Assembly (NCBI GenBank): GCA_021292105.1
Contig: CM037861.1
Span: forward strand, 56,837,245-56,901,244
Source of the DNA: Anadara kagoshimensis
Taxonomy: Eukaryota; Mollusca; Bivalvia; Arcoida; Arcidae
Reading direction: 5' to 3'
DNA length: 64,000 nucleotides
Shown here one piece after another: positions 1-12,787 of this stretch (position 1 is its first letter; the number at the start of each line of letters is the position of its first letter). Both the position numbers and the translations under genes were made by a program. Below the pieces are notes generated by a model. It saw only the letters and a program-made list of their open reading frames with translations, had not been told where the DNA came from and ran no database searches.

Positions 1-270
1 TTGCATCAAGGCTCTTGATAAGTTTTATGGGCGACATAGCAATTTTGTTGATGTCTCTGTATCCAACATTACCCTGGATATATTTGGCGACCCATAGTTC
101 CTTTCATTCCCAATTTTAAATACACACGTGGCTTGTGAAACTAGCTTAACTAGTGTTCCGGAGCACCCGGCCTCATTTCCTTGATGTTCACATGTTTAAC
201 TTAATTTGTTTCAACATTTTTACTTTGTTTTGGGATTGTGATTTGGACGTGGATTTTTTTGTTTATATTA
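1..270 (+). mobile_element. RT-retroelement 3' end (cut by window start)
   Basis: The first 100 bases correspond to the end of the RT ORF (TTTTATGGGCGACATAG, then the GATATATTTGGCGACCCATAG stop region). The 3' UTR follows with ACACGTGG, CCGGAGCACCCGGCCTC and the terminal ATTGTGATTTGGACGTGGAT. Diverged and non-coding. Confidence 0.75.
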
Positions 271-1214
271 ATGAATATATTGTGTAAATACAAGTTAATT
301 GAGTGTACTTTACTTGTGAATCTAAAGTCCATAAGACAAATTCAAGTATATTCACATTAATTTTCTACATCATAATACGTAATAATCCTTTATTAATGAA
401 TGCAAGAGAGACAAAACGTCAACAGAAAGTCAAGATTATTAAGATATTTTTACTAAAACCTGTTAAATTAAGATTTGTTACGATGGAAAACTCAAAACAT
501 TTGCTGATATATACATTTTTTTTGCTTTAGTTGCAAGTCGTCTGAAAATAATCTTTCATTTCTATTTCCAACACATCACTTTTGCACAGACTTTACCACG
601 TATTTTCATTCTGTATAATGGATAGATGGATTGTGAATTTCAGTCGTGTACAGATTGGAAATCAAGCAATTTCATATTGAAACATAGCGAAGCATTTTAG
701 TCAATGGGAGTTGTCTCTCTTTTCATTTGTGAAACAATGCATGTGATATGCCGTATTAGTCATAATAATTATTATAAGAATGAACTAATAGGCTAACACA
801 ATATCCGAATTAAGATCAATTACTTATAGCCTATATTTTGATTTGGTTGTTTTGTTTATTTGTGTCTCGTGTTGTATCCATAATCAAATGCTTATAACCT
901 TAAAAATGAACGCGTAATTTCTAGTAGCATCAGATCAAAATGTGCTTTGGGCCAATTGTATTTTGGAGAGAACATTAGGATTAAAAACTACATGTATTCA
1001 GACAGTATTTGATGGATCAGATAAATGTATATAATATGCTGTAATAGACAGTGTTAGCTTCTTCTATTTTATGTTGGTACGTTGAACAAGTATTTGACTG
1101 TGAATATAGCAATTTACGTAAATACACTAATAGTAAACAGCTGGACGTTGCTATCATGACCATAGTAAAATAGTACATTATTAAATAAGTAAAATACATT
1201 GGTTTCTCTTCTCA
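271..1214. other. No feature recognised
   Basis: AT-rich sequence between the first retroelement end and the 1.3-kb duplication. A 75-codon frame at 303-530 shows no domain. Confidence 0.6.
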
Positions 1215-2590
1215 AATAAACCCAATATCAAATTTAAAATACAATGATTTTCAGTTGTAACAATCATTTAAACATAAAACTCTAAAATGATATTCTACGA
1301 TAAAACAAAACAATTGCAAGAAAAAATGCAAATGTCAAAACAATTAACAGTAAATTTCAGAACTCCAGACTTCTTGTTACTGAGGGTATTGTAATTTTAT
1401 ATTCAAAACTTTAGGCATTTGACAAGACGAGTCAAAGATAAATTATCGAGAAACACTTGTCGAATTATTTTAAGCGACGAATTATCACTTCACTTTAAGA
1501 TCCTGTCGGAAGTGTTAACATCAAAACATTATTTACAGAATGGTGTCATTTTGAATTATTCATTTCTTTGTAATGGATTTATTGTGGTGTGTCTTTGTGC
1601 AGCTAATGCGTCACTTTGACAACTTTGGCTTCGATTATTGTAGTTTTGAATTATTATTACTGGTATTATTACATAATATGTTTCTGACACAGTTAAGTTT
1701 AAGCAAGAAAACTGTAAACCGAGGTGTAACAATAAAATACTTATCACACGTAAAAACTTACTGAATTGGTCTTTGACAATATATATAAACATGAAAATAA
1801 AACCCAATAACTTTTCTACGTGTTATATTTTTCCTACATGCAAAATATTCCCTGAATAAACCTAAAATTATAACTTATACGTTCACCGCTTTCATTACAT
1901 CGCATAATGTTAGTGACTGTTGACACACTATATTTCTACACACACAGACTTACACATATGCGCGTGCGTAGATTCGTTTAAGAAATATTGACAATTCAAA
2001 TCCGCTGTTTTCTGGGTATAAACGTATAATTCAATAAAGCTTTTTTTATACACAATGTAAGACAAAGACTATTTAATTGTCAGAGTAGCAAACAATAAAT
2101 ATAAATGTCTAAGAATCTGAGACTGACAGAAAATATCTCGTTTTATAAAACAATTCATCACAAGCCGAAATATGAGTACTGTATCAATACGCGGTTACAG
2201 CGTGCATTGACTTATACGTGTAGATCAGACTTTTGTTATAAGTTTCACTTCATTTACAATGTTGTAATATACATTGAAATGCAGGCAATATATAGGTCTT
2301 TGATGTAAAAATTATTTGTTAAAATCTGGACAATAAAGGTTTTGAAGATTGTTTTTGTTATTAGACTTAATTGAATTTTAATACTCGGAAAGTTACTTTT
2401 TAAAGATGGTAAAAATGGAATGAAATAGAACAGAACAAAAATGTTCGGATTGGAATACGTATCAGTTACCATATGCCGAATATGTCTGGGATTTAAATAT
2501 GGAAATTGATTAACATATATTAGGTAATATCCTGATTACGAGGAATGTGCATTCACAAAACACAAGGTAATATAAAATACACAACATATC
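1215..2590. repeat. Left copy of a diverged ~1.3-kb duplication
   Basis: Matches 3415-4700 in order: a shared CCAGACTTCTTG / TTCAGACTTCTTG block, the CAACTTTGGCTTCGATTATT / CATCTTTGGCTTCGAACACT block, the CACAGTTAAGTTTAAGCAAG block, and the end around CACAAAACACAAGGTAATAT. No coding content is recognised. Confidence 0.75.
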
Positions 2591-2820
2591 AAAATAAAAA
2601 AACCCATCGCAGTCCATTTCCTGATCACAATCCCAAAGCAAAGATATCATTTTGAAACTGGCAAATTATGTTTAAAACATGAACTTTCACCAGGGAAGTG
2701 AGGCCGATGCGCTGGAAGGGTCAGCACCTCTTTAACCAGCTAATCCTGCCTCGTGTGAAATCGAAATTGAAAAATGAACGGAACATTGAACTATAGGAAG
2801 TCAAATATTTCCAGGTACAG
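2591..2820 (-). mobile_element. RT-retroelement 3' end
   Basis: Reverse-oriented copy with CAGTCCATTTCCTGATCACA, ACCAGGGAAGTGAGGCCGAT and a diverged CACCTCTTTAACCAGCTA. It lies between the two halves of the 1.3-kb duplication. Confidence 0.7.
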
Positions 2821-2911
2821 AAATATGCAGGTTACTTAAGATAAAACTACTGGCTTCGGTAAAAGAATTTTGACTAGACATTGAATACTATTATTACACT
2901 CCAGCATTCGT

Positions 2912-3230
2912 ACAACTGCGGTAGCTCAGTTGGTGGAATTTTGGCTTTGTAAGTTGGAGGTCGTGGGTACGATCTCCGACCGTGTCTGACCAAAGATTTG
3001 ATAGTGGGTAGTGACTGTTCCTTTGTCAAGCACCAATCATTACGAAATCAAAGTCGTGTTTTTTGTTTGGAAACTTCAAATAAACGAGGTCCTGTGACAC
3101 GGTAGGTAATGCATGATAAAGAACCCTGCTGTAAATTGCAATTAGCACTACCCATAGGAAAAATCTCTGTACCTTCGCCTATAAGTAGCGACGTCTCGAT
3201 ATAAGTGAAATGTTCTTAAATACCATTACT
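2912..3230 (+). mobile_element. tRNA-derived SINE candidate
   Basis: The head resembles a tRNA promoter: GCGGTAGCTCAGTTGGTGGA gives a box A (TAGCTCAGTTGG), and GTGGGTACGATCTCCGACCG, about 35 bp later, gives a box B (GGTACGATCTCC, near GGTTCGANTCC). A body follows with GTTCCTTTGTCAAGCACCAA and a block around AAGAACCCTGCTGTAAATTG. It does not fold as a good tRNA. Exact ends are uncertain and no target duplication was identified. Confidence 0.6.
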
Positions 3231-3414
3231 CAATTTTAACCCCAATTGCATTCAATATGTGCAGTGTTTCAGGCCAAATTTTAAGTTTCAGTTTCGACAT
3301 TACATATAATACAAACTATAATAGTCTGTTAAGTTTGAAAAACACTAAAGGATTGTTGAGACTTTTATCGCTGTTGGAAACATATTCTTCTTAAAACTGT
3401 AGTTATTGTAGAAA

Positions 3415-4700
3415 ATGATATGTTAAATCCAATTTGAAATTTAAAATACGCTGTGTTTTTAGTAAAAACAATCATTTGAACAACACTTAAACGATATTCT
3501 ACAGGGAAAAACTTTTGCAAGAAACAATGCAATTATCAAAGTCACTGAAAGTAGAACTTCAGACTTCTTGTAAACGAAAACGCGGTACTTTTTTGTGTAA
3601 ATTATAGATTTATGACACATATAAGTCATAGAGGAACATTTTATAAACAACTAAAAGCTACATTATTACTTTCCTGATTTGTCTTAAGTTCTGTTGGAAG
3701 TGTAAGGCATCAAAACATCATTTGTTATGAATTATTAATTATTGGTATTGATTTTATTGTGGCATGTGTTGGTGCAAGTCTTTTCAATATGTGAACATCT
3801 TTGGCTTCGAACACTGTAGTTTTGGGTGATAATTACCGGTAGTATTACACAATTTGCTTCTGTCACAGTTAAGTCTAAGCAAAGAAAAATGTTAAGTCAC
3901 ATGTTATAATAAAATATCGATAGCTCAAAAACAAACTATCATTTAATGAATATATTTCACCAATAAATAAATAATTTTTCCTTAATGTAAAATTTCCCGA
4001 AATATAACGTCAAAATTAAAATGCATGCGTTCACCTTTCTCATCACATCGCTTAATATTGGTGGCCAGTGACACACTATATTTTAATGCACACGCGCGCG
4101 CGCGTAGAGTTGTTAAAAATACTGACTAAACAAAACCTGTTGCTCTCTGGGTATAAAATCTAAAAAAAAACTTTTATACACCATGACAGACAAAGATTAT
4201 GGAATTCTCAGCAGTATAATATAAATGTCAAAGCGCCAGGCTAGTAGAAAATAAAACAATTCTCCACAGACCGAAATATGAATATTGTATCGACAAGTAA
4301 CTAAATAAAGCGTCACTTCAGCGTAAATCGACATTTACAGATCGGGTTTAATAGGATTTACTTTTTTGTCAATGTTCTTTTTGTAAGTAGTTATCAAATA
4401 TATAAATATGGGCAAAAGAAGTCTGTGATGAACAAGTCCACATATGAGTTTTAACATAACGGTCTTTTGGGCACTGTTTTTCTTATTGATGCTAAATACT
4501 TAAACAATCGCTACCTCAAGCGGATAGGAACGAATGCGTACTAGTTAACTGAAATATAGAACTTAACTTTTTCTAGTGAATATACTTGTAATTAATTATA
4601 TTAAAATGGTTAACATAAGTCAGACAGTATCCAGATTAACGAATAATGTATCTTTACAAAACACATGATAATTTAAAACACAATAATATAGAACAAATAT
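3415..4700. repeat. Right copy of the ~1.3-kb duplication
   Basis: Partner of 1215-2590. Between the copies lie an RT-retroelement tip and a SINE candidate. It contains a short CG/CA alternating run at 4090-4105 (CACACGCGCGCGCGCG). Confidence 0.75.
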
Positions 4701-5364
4701 ATGCAAAATACGAGCAAGGCAGAAAAAATGTGTTTATAGTTTTTTTACCATTGTAGCATTTCTTCGTGTTTCATATGAAGGAAAACACAGGTTGTGTAAA
4801 GTACTATATTCGCGATTGTAATATCTTTATAATTGATGCAGGGTAGTTTAACATGTGTATGAATTTGCCTTACACAGGAAAGCAATTTATATGTTTCCGA
4901 TTTTTTTATGACACCCCATTTATCATTTTGGCCATTTAAAAAATCACTCGCATAACAAATACATTCAATTACCAATATAGTTTTTCCCTGTCGATCTGAT
5001 AAATTATTTGACTCTATTGAAAAAGCTAATCTAATCAGTTGTTTCATTTAATTGAGAATAATTTTGATTTATATAGCACACTGTTGATCAATAGGACCCA
5101 GCTTTTAACGTTTAAGTAACAAAAAGGCGTCAAAAATCTATTTCTTGTTGTGAAACCTAATACATTTTGAACTAGAATTGTGTTTATTTGCTTAAGTGAA
5201 GCCTATTATATTCACAGCTTTATTCAACATATAGATGCGTATTGATTCTATTTTGTTTTATGAACTGTTGGTGTAACGCAGAAAGATTTAACGATAGCGA
5301 GTGGGTTAGTGGGTTTGACTTTGATTAAGAATACTGAACAGCATTTTTCTCATTTGTCACAAAA
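4701..5364. other. No feature recognised
   Basis: A 100-codon minus-strand frame (4745-5047) has a plausible length but no recognisable domain, no obvious splice context and no repeat identity. Left unannotated as a gene. Confidence 0.5.
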
Positions 5365-5575
5365 TCTTTTATGGTCCCATGACTCCATGTTCCTTTTATT
5401 CTCAATTCCGATTACATACGTGACTAGTGTAGCTAGCTAGACAGGAGGTGCTTACCATTCTAGAACACCAGACCTCACTTCCCTGGTTAAAGTTCACGTG
5501 TTTAACTTAAATGTTTTAGGTTTATATTTTGCCTTCAGAATGTGATTTGAACAAGGATTGTAATGTTGATTTTTT
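5365..5575 (+). mobile_element. RT-retroelement 3' end
   Basis: Forward copy with CATGACTCCATGTTCCTTTT, GTGTAGCTAGCTAGACAGGA, CCAGACCTCACTTCCCTGG and TTCACGTGTTTAACTT. The terminal 40 bp are degraded. Confidence 0.75.
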
Positions 5576-5804
5576 TTAATTAAGAATAGAATTTATCGGT
5601 TTCGCAAGCACCAGTTTGCGATTTCCGCGTATTAAAAATATCAGCTAATTAGATACCGCGTTTAATGACGTCACTGATAATATTTTGTCGTAATAGGCCG
5701 TCATTTCTGTTCTAAGAGGTCAAATAGCAGTGAACATTTACATGGGAATTATTTAAAAATGATGTGCAATAATTTTAGACATAAAGTGTTTTTAATTGTC
5801 GTAA

Positions 5805-5892
5805 TGAAACAAAAACAAAACGGTCCATGCTCAATCTACAATCTCAAAAGCAATACAAAACTTTGAAAACCGGCAACCTGTCACATGTAAGC
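5805..5892 (-). mobile_element. RT-retroelement 3' tip, degraded
   Basis: A short reverse copy of the terminal ~90 bp: ACAAAACGGTCCATGCTCAA, then CAAAAGCAATACAAAACTTT and CGGCAACCTGTCACATGTAA. Confidence 0.5.
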
Positions 5893-6184
5893 ATATTTGT
5901 AGCAGAAAAACACATACATTTCCTACATCATACGTATTGAATGAATATTATGTTTCGCCTATTTCATATATCACTTCATGGGAAAAGACGATTGCGACAA
6001 AAAAGCAAAACTGAAATGATATCACTACGCACTTTTCAATATCACTTTGTGATAAATATTTATCGCACTAAGTTTTCTTCTTCTAAACAAAAACAATATT
6101 TGTCATCTTCACATAGAAATATTTCTTGATACATATAAATGACATCGTCAAATCTAAAATAGAGCGCCTCTCATTTACACACAG

Positions 6185-6221
<37 letters not shown>

Positions 6222-6224
<3 letters not shown>

Positions 6225-6318
6225 ATTTCCAAATTACAACCCCGTTGCATGTAAAAAACTTAAAAAATGACAAATAAAATTAGAAACGTAAAGTAAGCGT
6301 TATAATCAAACGAAATAT

Positions 6319-6373
<55 letters not shown>

Positions 6374-6480
6374 ATACAGTTAATATTTCGTTTGATTATA
6401 ACGCTTACTTTACGTTTCTAACTTTATTTGTCATTTTTTAAAGTTTTTTACATGCAACGGGGTTGTAATTTGGACATGGA
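6222..6480. repeat. Inverted repeat of ~101-bp arms around a (TA)n spacer
   Basis: Left arm 6222-6322 and right arm 6379-6480 are reverse complements with about two mismatches and one 1-bp indel. The arms read inward from TCCATTTCCAAATTACAACC to TATAATCAAACGAAATATTA. The 56-bp spacer is nearly pure TA, and another (AT)n run (6187-6221) abuts the left arm. The outer end resembles the 3' tip of the RT family. The DNA can form a long hairpin. Confidence 0.9.
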
Positions 6481-9400
6481 TCGATATGTTTAATTTTGAT
6501 GATGACTATTGTCAAGTATTGGTTTCAGCTGCAAAAATAATCCCTTATTCTTTTAAACTTAGATTTGATTTTTGCCCTGCAATGATTAACAACAATTTCC
6601 TACGTACCTAGAACACAAAGCCCTGATTAACGCCCATGGAGACTTACAACTTGACGATCTAATTAACTTTAAATGATGTTTGTGGCGCACTTTATTGACA
6701 TTTTTATGTGACCTATCTTCCCATTAGAGTTTGTAATTTAATTTCTGGCTTACAAATTAGTTTTGCTTTTTCGGCAAACACGTTTGTGATTTGTTACATC
6801 AACCTGATTGTAGTTTACAAATACACTGATTCTAAACATACGACATGCGTTTAATCTTAATAGTAATCATGCCCTCCCCAAACAAACGAAACTATAAGTG
6901 TTATATATTTAAATCATGTTTGTGGTTGTGGCTTAAAGAGATAAGCTGGGATTTGCTTGGAGGCACTTTTGAAATGATATCCCATTTCAGTTATGTATTG
7001 TCATCATTGGTATCAAGACAAACCTCTCATTAAACGGTTATACAAAAGAAAACGATACATATGGTTACAAATAAGGTTTACTTATTATTAAATATACAAC
7101 TTAGGAACGAAATTAAAGTGAAGTAGTACAACATGTTTTAAACATCAACCAAAGCCAAGGAAAATGGAATAATGCAAAATGTTTGACAAAGTCAAAGTAC
7201 AGTTTTATACAAATAAGCAACCATAACTTTTTATTAAACGGTTACCTTATTGTTTATAAGATATGTTTTTGATATTTTTAAAAGAAGACATTAAATAGAA
7301 GGTTTAAGGTCAACGGTTGTTGAAAGTATGGAAATGGTGTATGTAACCGGTTCCATTTACTTGCGCTTAGTTGTTAGAACAGGAAATTCTTCACAAAAAT
7401 AAGACGATAAGACTGCATTAAAAAGCATGCATTAACAAAACGACCTTTGTTGAAGTCAAAAGAAAATAGCCAAAGACAAAAAAATCTAAATTTATAATAT
7501 TATAAATTTATAATAGCAAGGAAAAATACTTTATAATGAATGAAAATAAATGCGAGTAAATCACCAAAAGTGGTTTTAAAAAGTTTAAATTTTCCATCAT
7601 GGCTACCTGCGACAAATATGTGAAATATTCTGAGATAGTCTCTACGAAGAACTCAACTCTGCTAAACACCATATAACCCACTCATATAATAAAAGAAAGA
7701 CAAAGAAGATTGAGCTTACTCAATACTATGCTCTAATAAAACCAAACTAACAATTTGTTAAGCAAGATGGTAAGCATCGACTGGAGCTATGAGTATATTT
7801 AGGCGGGTAAAGGTAAATGCTACAGTAACAGTAATTGCTGATTATCGACTTACACAACATCATAAAGATTATGAACCATTAAGCTCTTGCACAAGATCTG
7901 TTTGTACTGACAATCGAGTTATTAAACGACAAAGATCCTCCGCCACTGCCTACAAATATCTAAGAAATTTTATCAAAAAGTAAATTATCCTTGCAATTTG
8001 TGAAAATACTTCAAAAAGGATTATAATTTTACGAATTTTAGAAATTCAGCTACCTCTGATTTTAAATTTGTTGAAACATAGATTATTCACAATGAAATCT
8101 CTTACACAAGAGCTATGCCGTCACGTTGCTTATAGTTGGTTTATTAAACAACACACAGATCAAGACCTATATATTGGTAGGTTAATGTTTACAATACAGT
8201 ATTTGCTGACAATCGAGTGATGTGATTTAACTGCATACAGATCCTGCACCATAAATACACTTACATAACAGTTCTGTTTCTCTCTTGGTAATAAGAAGAT
8301 TTATTTATTGATTTCATCCGGTCTTTTTACATACGAACAAAACAGAAAATACCGAGAGTTTTGTTACAGAGCTTAGTTAACGGTATAGACTTTTAACCTG
8401 TACGCTTGAACTTTATATTAACTTTTTTATTATTGACCTTGCATTTATGTATAGGGATCACAGTTGTTTATTTTGTCTAAATATGAGAAACGTGCATCTT
8501 TTATGTGTCAACTGAGAATCCCTACATTACCCATATAGTATAGGTGGTTCATTTTTTATGGATATCTCTAATGTAAGGTCAAGAGGCCAAGTCAATGCTG
8601 TTTGCCTATACTCGTGTACTAATAAATCAAAACATTATCATCAACCGAAAGTCAAATCGCGTAATGTTTTGCAAAATAATGTGTTTTGATGTAATTAAAT
8701 TGTGTAGAGAAATGAATGACGTCTCACTGTCACAATGCACGTCAAATTCTGATACTACCAGCAATTAATGTAAAGCAATCTAATGTTAACAACAGGAATG
8801 TACAGATATGTGCTGCTATAGGTCTTAATTGAGTTCGTGCTAGTATTATTTTTTCATCAAAGCGTCAATAATTTCGTCAACCAAATTAAAGAAAATTAAA
8901 ATCAATTTTGTAGTGGGATGAATAATGATTAATCTGAAAAAAATGAAATGCAAAACTATATAACTGGTTTTTAATATCGATAGAAACAGCTCTGATTTAA
9001 CAGTGAATTATACTGTTCGTTGATTCTCAAGAAAGATTGACAAAAAGACGATTGCATCATATTACAACCATCAGACCGTGTTTGATTGGAGGTGCACATG
9101 TATATATTATAATGTTCTCTTTACTGATTTATGCTACTTTAGAACTGAGAACTGTTAAAATTACATGAGTCGATTTAGATGATATCAATGCATCGTCTTC
9201 ATTAATATGGCATTAAGTTCGATATAAAAGTTATGTTTTCCTTTTCCAGAAAATATGGGAAAAAATTAAAACTGGTGAATAGTTTTATCTCCGTTATTAC
9301 AAAGTTAATTGATAGCACCTGTATCTTAAAGAATTGTTTTACAACGAATGACCTAAATATGACAGATGTTGTGATATATGTTCAATTTGCCCTTCCCCTT

Positions 9401-9493
9401 TTTGTTGCCACTGATATACGCGGAGTAAGCGAAAGAATCTTGACGTAAAATTCTATCACTGTACTTTTCTACTCTTATCAAAGTACAAAAATG
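6481..9493. other. No feature recognised
   Basis: Single-copy-looking AT-rich DNA. Only a short TTATAAATTTATAAT palindrome near 7495 stands out. Confidence 0.6.
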
Positions 9494-9653
9494 TACAGTC
9501 CAACATGCCTTAAAGGCCACCTTTATATGCTTATAAAGGCCAGTAGAATTGCACCCCATTTGTTCTTTATTCATATTATTTGAACCTGTATATAAAGGCT
9601 ACCTGTCCATAAAGACCATATTTGCTTGACCTTTATAGACAAGTTTGGCTGTA
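9494..9653. mobile_element. Small MITE with TACAGTC..GCTGTA ends
   Basis: A 160-bp element with imperfect terminal inverted repeats (TACAGTCCAACATG / AAGTTTGGCTGTA) and internal TATAAAGGCC motifs. It matches 13712-13880. Confidence 0.7.
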
Positions 9654-9654
9654 T

Positions 9655-10040
9655 GTGTATGATTTAGGTTCAGTTGTCTCTATATTTTATTGTTAAAACC
9701 CAGTATTCTCTTTTGTTTCTTTCCAGACTTTTATAATTAATAATCTCAAAATACTCTTATATATGGTTACCTTCTGTCGATTTTCTTGATCTCTTTGTAT
9801 TCAAGAGTACAAAAATGTACGTGTATGATTAAGCTTTAGTTATCTCTACATTTTATTGTTAAGAACCCTATTATTTGTATATGTATTTTTATATGTATTG
9901 TTCCGATCCAGACTTTTATAATTAGTAATCTCAATTTATGGTTATAGATGATTACCTTTTGTTTATTTTCTTTATCTCATTGTATTCAAAACTACAAGAT
10001 TGTTCGTTTATGATTTAGCTGCAGTTATTTATAAATTGTT
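9655..10040. repeat. Tandem ~165-185-bp repeat, about 2.2 copies
   Basis: GTATGATTTAGGTTCAGTTG (near 9657), GTATGATTAAGCTTTAGTTA (near 9823) and TTATGATTTAGCTGCAGTTA (near 10008) start successive units. Each of the two full units carries CAGACTTTTATAATTA and a GTATTCAA block. No gene is recognised. Confidence 0.7.
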
Positions 10041-10371
10041 TTGTTTTTCTAGCCCAATGTCAGCGAAATTTTATTCGCTACCTTCTTTTGTTCAATGCCG
10101 AGAGCCAGACAATTTTGACGTATACGTGACCTGTATAAAACTTTATGCTCCGGTATTAATATTGATCAAACATGATGTATTAAAAGATAAATTGACTTTC
10201 AGAGTGAGACAACATCAAGTATCCACCGTAGGCTAAATCGTGAATTATATACAGTATGGAGCTTCTTTGACAGATATTGTCAGAGATTGACTGGCTTCAC
10301 TGTTGATGCTAAATATTTCATTTGGAATGTCATATGATTCATAAGTCAGAGTTCGTCAATGATTTCGGTGT

Positions 10372-10421
10372 TTTTTTTTTTTTTTGTTTTTTTTTTTTTT
10401 GGTTTTTTTTTTTTTTTTTTT
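10372..10421. repeat. Interrupted poly-T tract
   Basis: About 50 bp of T broken by single or double G. It directly precedes a reverse-oriented RT-retroelement tip and might be its tail. Confidence 0.9.
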
Positions 10422-10430
10422 GTTTACGGG

Positions 10431-10546
10431 AAATCATACACAAACATACTAATATATGTCCGAATCACAACCCAGAAGCAAAGTAAAACCTTTGAAACTG
10501 GCAAATTCAAATTAGGTGAACTGCCACCAGGGAAGTGAGGCCGGAT
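10431..10546 (-). mobile_element. RT-retroelement 3' tip after a poly-T tract
   Basis: Contains CACAAACATACTAATATATG, CCCAGAAGCAAAGTAAAACC and CCACCAGGGAAGTGAGGCCG. It follows an interrupted poly-T tract directly, and its match ends abruptly at GGCCGGATCC. Confidence 0.7.
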
Positions 10547-11472
10547 CCAAAGTAAGTATTGAAGCAACTCCTAATGAAGCATAAAGCCTATTTAAATCCA
10601 GACTTCATGAAGCGTCGACATTATTGTAACAACTCTTAAGGAAGTCCAACGCTTAATTCAGTCAGGACTCCATTAGGCATTGACAATTTCGACGTCTTAT
10701 GAAGTCTAAAGATTGAGGTTCTAGAAAAGAAGTATTTTTGGCATTACAAAATAAAATTATTCTCAATAGTGAACGACTGTGTTTGACCTCTCATGTTCAG
10801 AATTACATATTGGACTTAATTAGGCGTCAAAGTAACAACGCCTATTGAAGTTTATCCAGACATGCCCATGTGATGTGACTTCTTTTTAATAAAATCTTCC
10901 AAAACATTTGATGAACCAGAACCATGAATTATTATGTTAAAACGAGAATCTTACCATCTTTGATATGATTTCATCTAATCGTTCATTTGAAATCAAAACA
11001 ATGCATACTTGCATTTAATCATGAAAACTAGACTCCCTAGCATTGTAATTTAAACAGAAAAGTCAAATACAAATATTATTTTATCCAAAAAGATATTCAA
11101 AAAATATCATGATAATAAATATAAACCTAGTGTTATCCAATGTTTGAAAGAACATAAAACCATTACTGTCTCCAGAGTTCAGACAGTAACAAAAGTGAAC
11201 TGCTTTGAGTCTAAATAATTCATATGATACATGACATCAAATATCATTTATATTCTATACATATACTTTTGATTACATTCTATTCCTCTAAGGATTAATT
11301 AACAACATCTCTGCCCCGCTAATGAGTTTGCTGATCTAAGCAGTAATTGAGTGCGTTACCTTTGATAACCGAGTACATATCCGTTGTATCTTTGCTTCAG
11401 GGGATTATTTCAGCTTTATTTTTGTACGAAAATAACACAGATTAATATATTTCTTTATATAAAAGTAAATGA

Positions 11473-11517
<45 letters not shown>

Positions 11518-12600
11518 GATTCTTGGAAAAATCATAAATCAAACCGAAAATGTTAAGCTTTTTGTTTTGGTTATAGCCTCTTATCCTGAACAATGTCTGA
11601 GTTATATCTTATTTATAGAATGGGCTTGCAGTCAATGAATCGTCACAAATACTTACAAAAGCCAGAAACAATGTAATAATGAATCCTATATCAGTCAATG
11701 AATGACTTTGAATGAGCACTCTGTATATCGTTGTCTTGATGTAAGGTTAAAGTTGAGCCTTCAAAAAATAAGTAAAGAATGTAGATTAATACAAGATATG
11801 TTATGCTATCTATAAGAAATCATCCTTTTTCAATACTATCTTGAAATACTGAGTGTTTTGCCACCCACATTTTCAATAAAATTTAATTTCGAAGAAGGAC
11901 ATTTACTTTTCTTCAAAGACATAAATTCACTAGTGAGTTTCATAAACATTAAACTGTTTCTGTAAAATCAATTCATTTGTATTAAATGTAGTATGAAAAT
12001 TATATCCGAAATAACTTGTGTTGTTAAGAACCGAAACATAAATCTATATATCAAACCCTGCTTAGATATGCTTTTTATGTGCCCGGTCTAGCAAGAACAT
12101 TAATATTTGACATTATGAAAGCATTTCCGGATGATGTTTTAAGTCTTTTGTTCCAATTATACGTCCAAGCAATCAATCGATGCTCCTCCAATCTGATTTA
12201 TATTAATGGATGAATAGACCAATCGATGAAACCATTTCCTGAAAATGTAAATATTTCCAATATTTCTCAGCTTAAAATATCTTTGTTTTTATCTGTATTT
12301 TAGAGACAATACACCTAGAGGTAGTGATATTATACTCATATACACATATATCATTTATACGACTAGTAGCCATTAATATTCTATTGGCTCTTTGGATACA
12401 TCATCAAGAAGCGCGGGGTTTTTGGTATATCGATCGTCTGTTCCTGTCTTCCCACAATACAATACGGTTCATTGATGTCAATAAGGCAATACTTAATACA
12501 AACATTATTCTAGGCAGAATATCTTCCATATAAAGGTGCTGAGGAATATTAAACCTTGAATGATGAGAGAATAAAAATGCTTAATTAATGTCACATATCT
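10547..12600. other. Upstream flank of the Rab gene, no gene recognised
   Basis: 10560-10870 has degenerate repeated motifs (CTAATGAAGC, AGACTTCATGAAGC, TTATGAAGTCTAAAG, CGCCTATTGAAG), perhaps an old tandem or inverted repeat. The rest, apart from a poly-T tract, is featureless; promoters or enhancers may be here but none can be supported. Confidence 0.5.
11479..11513. repeat. Poly-T tract
   Basis: About 34 uninterrupted T. It produces a false poly-lysine frame on the minus strand. Confidence 0.95.
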
Positions 12601-12787
12601 GTTGTGATTAAGGATTTGACGAGCGAGCGAGGAAGCTAGCAGATTCAGTAGAAAATAATATATCCATACCGAAGTTAGCTGTGATACACTTATACCATTC
12701 TGAAAATGGATCCAATTAAGACGGATTTCTAAACTTATTATTGTCGTTCTGTACTGGATGTAAATCTAAAAAACATAATTCTTTAAA
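12601..12787 (+). promoter_or_regulatory. Probable 5' UTR / promoter-proximal region of the Rab gene with two short upstream ORFs
   Basis: The stretch before the Rab start has a small CpG cluster (GACGAGCGAGCG near 12618). It contains an upstream ATG at 12706 opening an 8-residue ORF (MDPIKTDF) that stops at 12732, and an ATG followed directly by TAA at 12758-12763, 25 nt before the main start. No TATA box was recognised. The transcription start is not known, so whether the uORFs are transcribed is inference. Confidence 0.4.

Noticed and set aside
2912..2985. Functional tRNA gene
   Set aside because: Box A and box B motifs are present but the acceptor and anticodon arms do not pair; better explained as a SINE head.
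11405..11593. Minus-strand frame with a poly-lysine run
   Set aside because: Translation of a poly-T tract.
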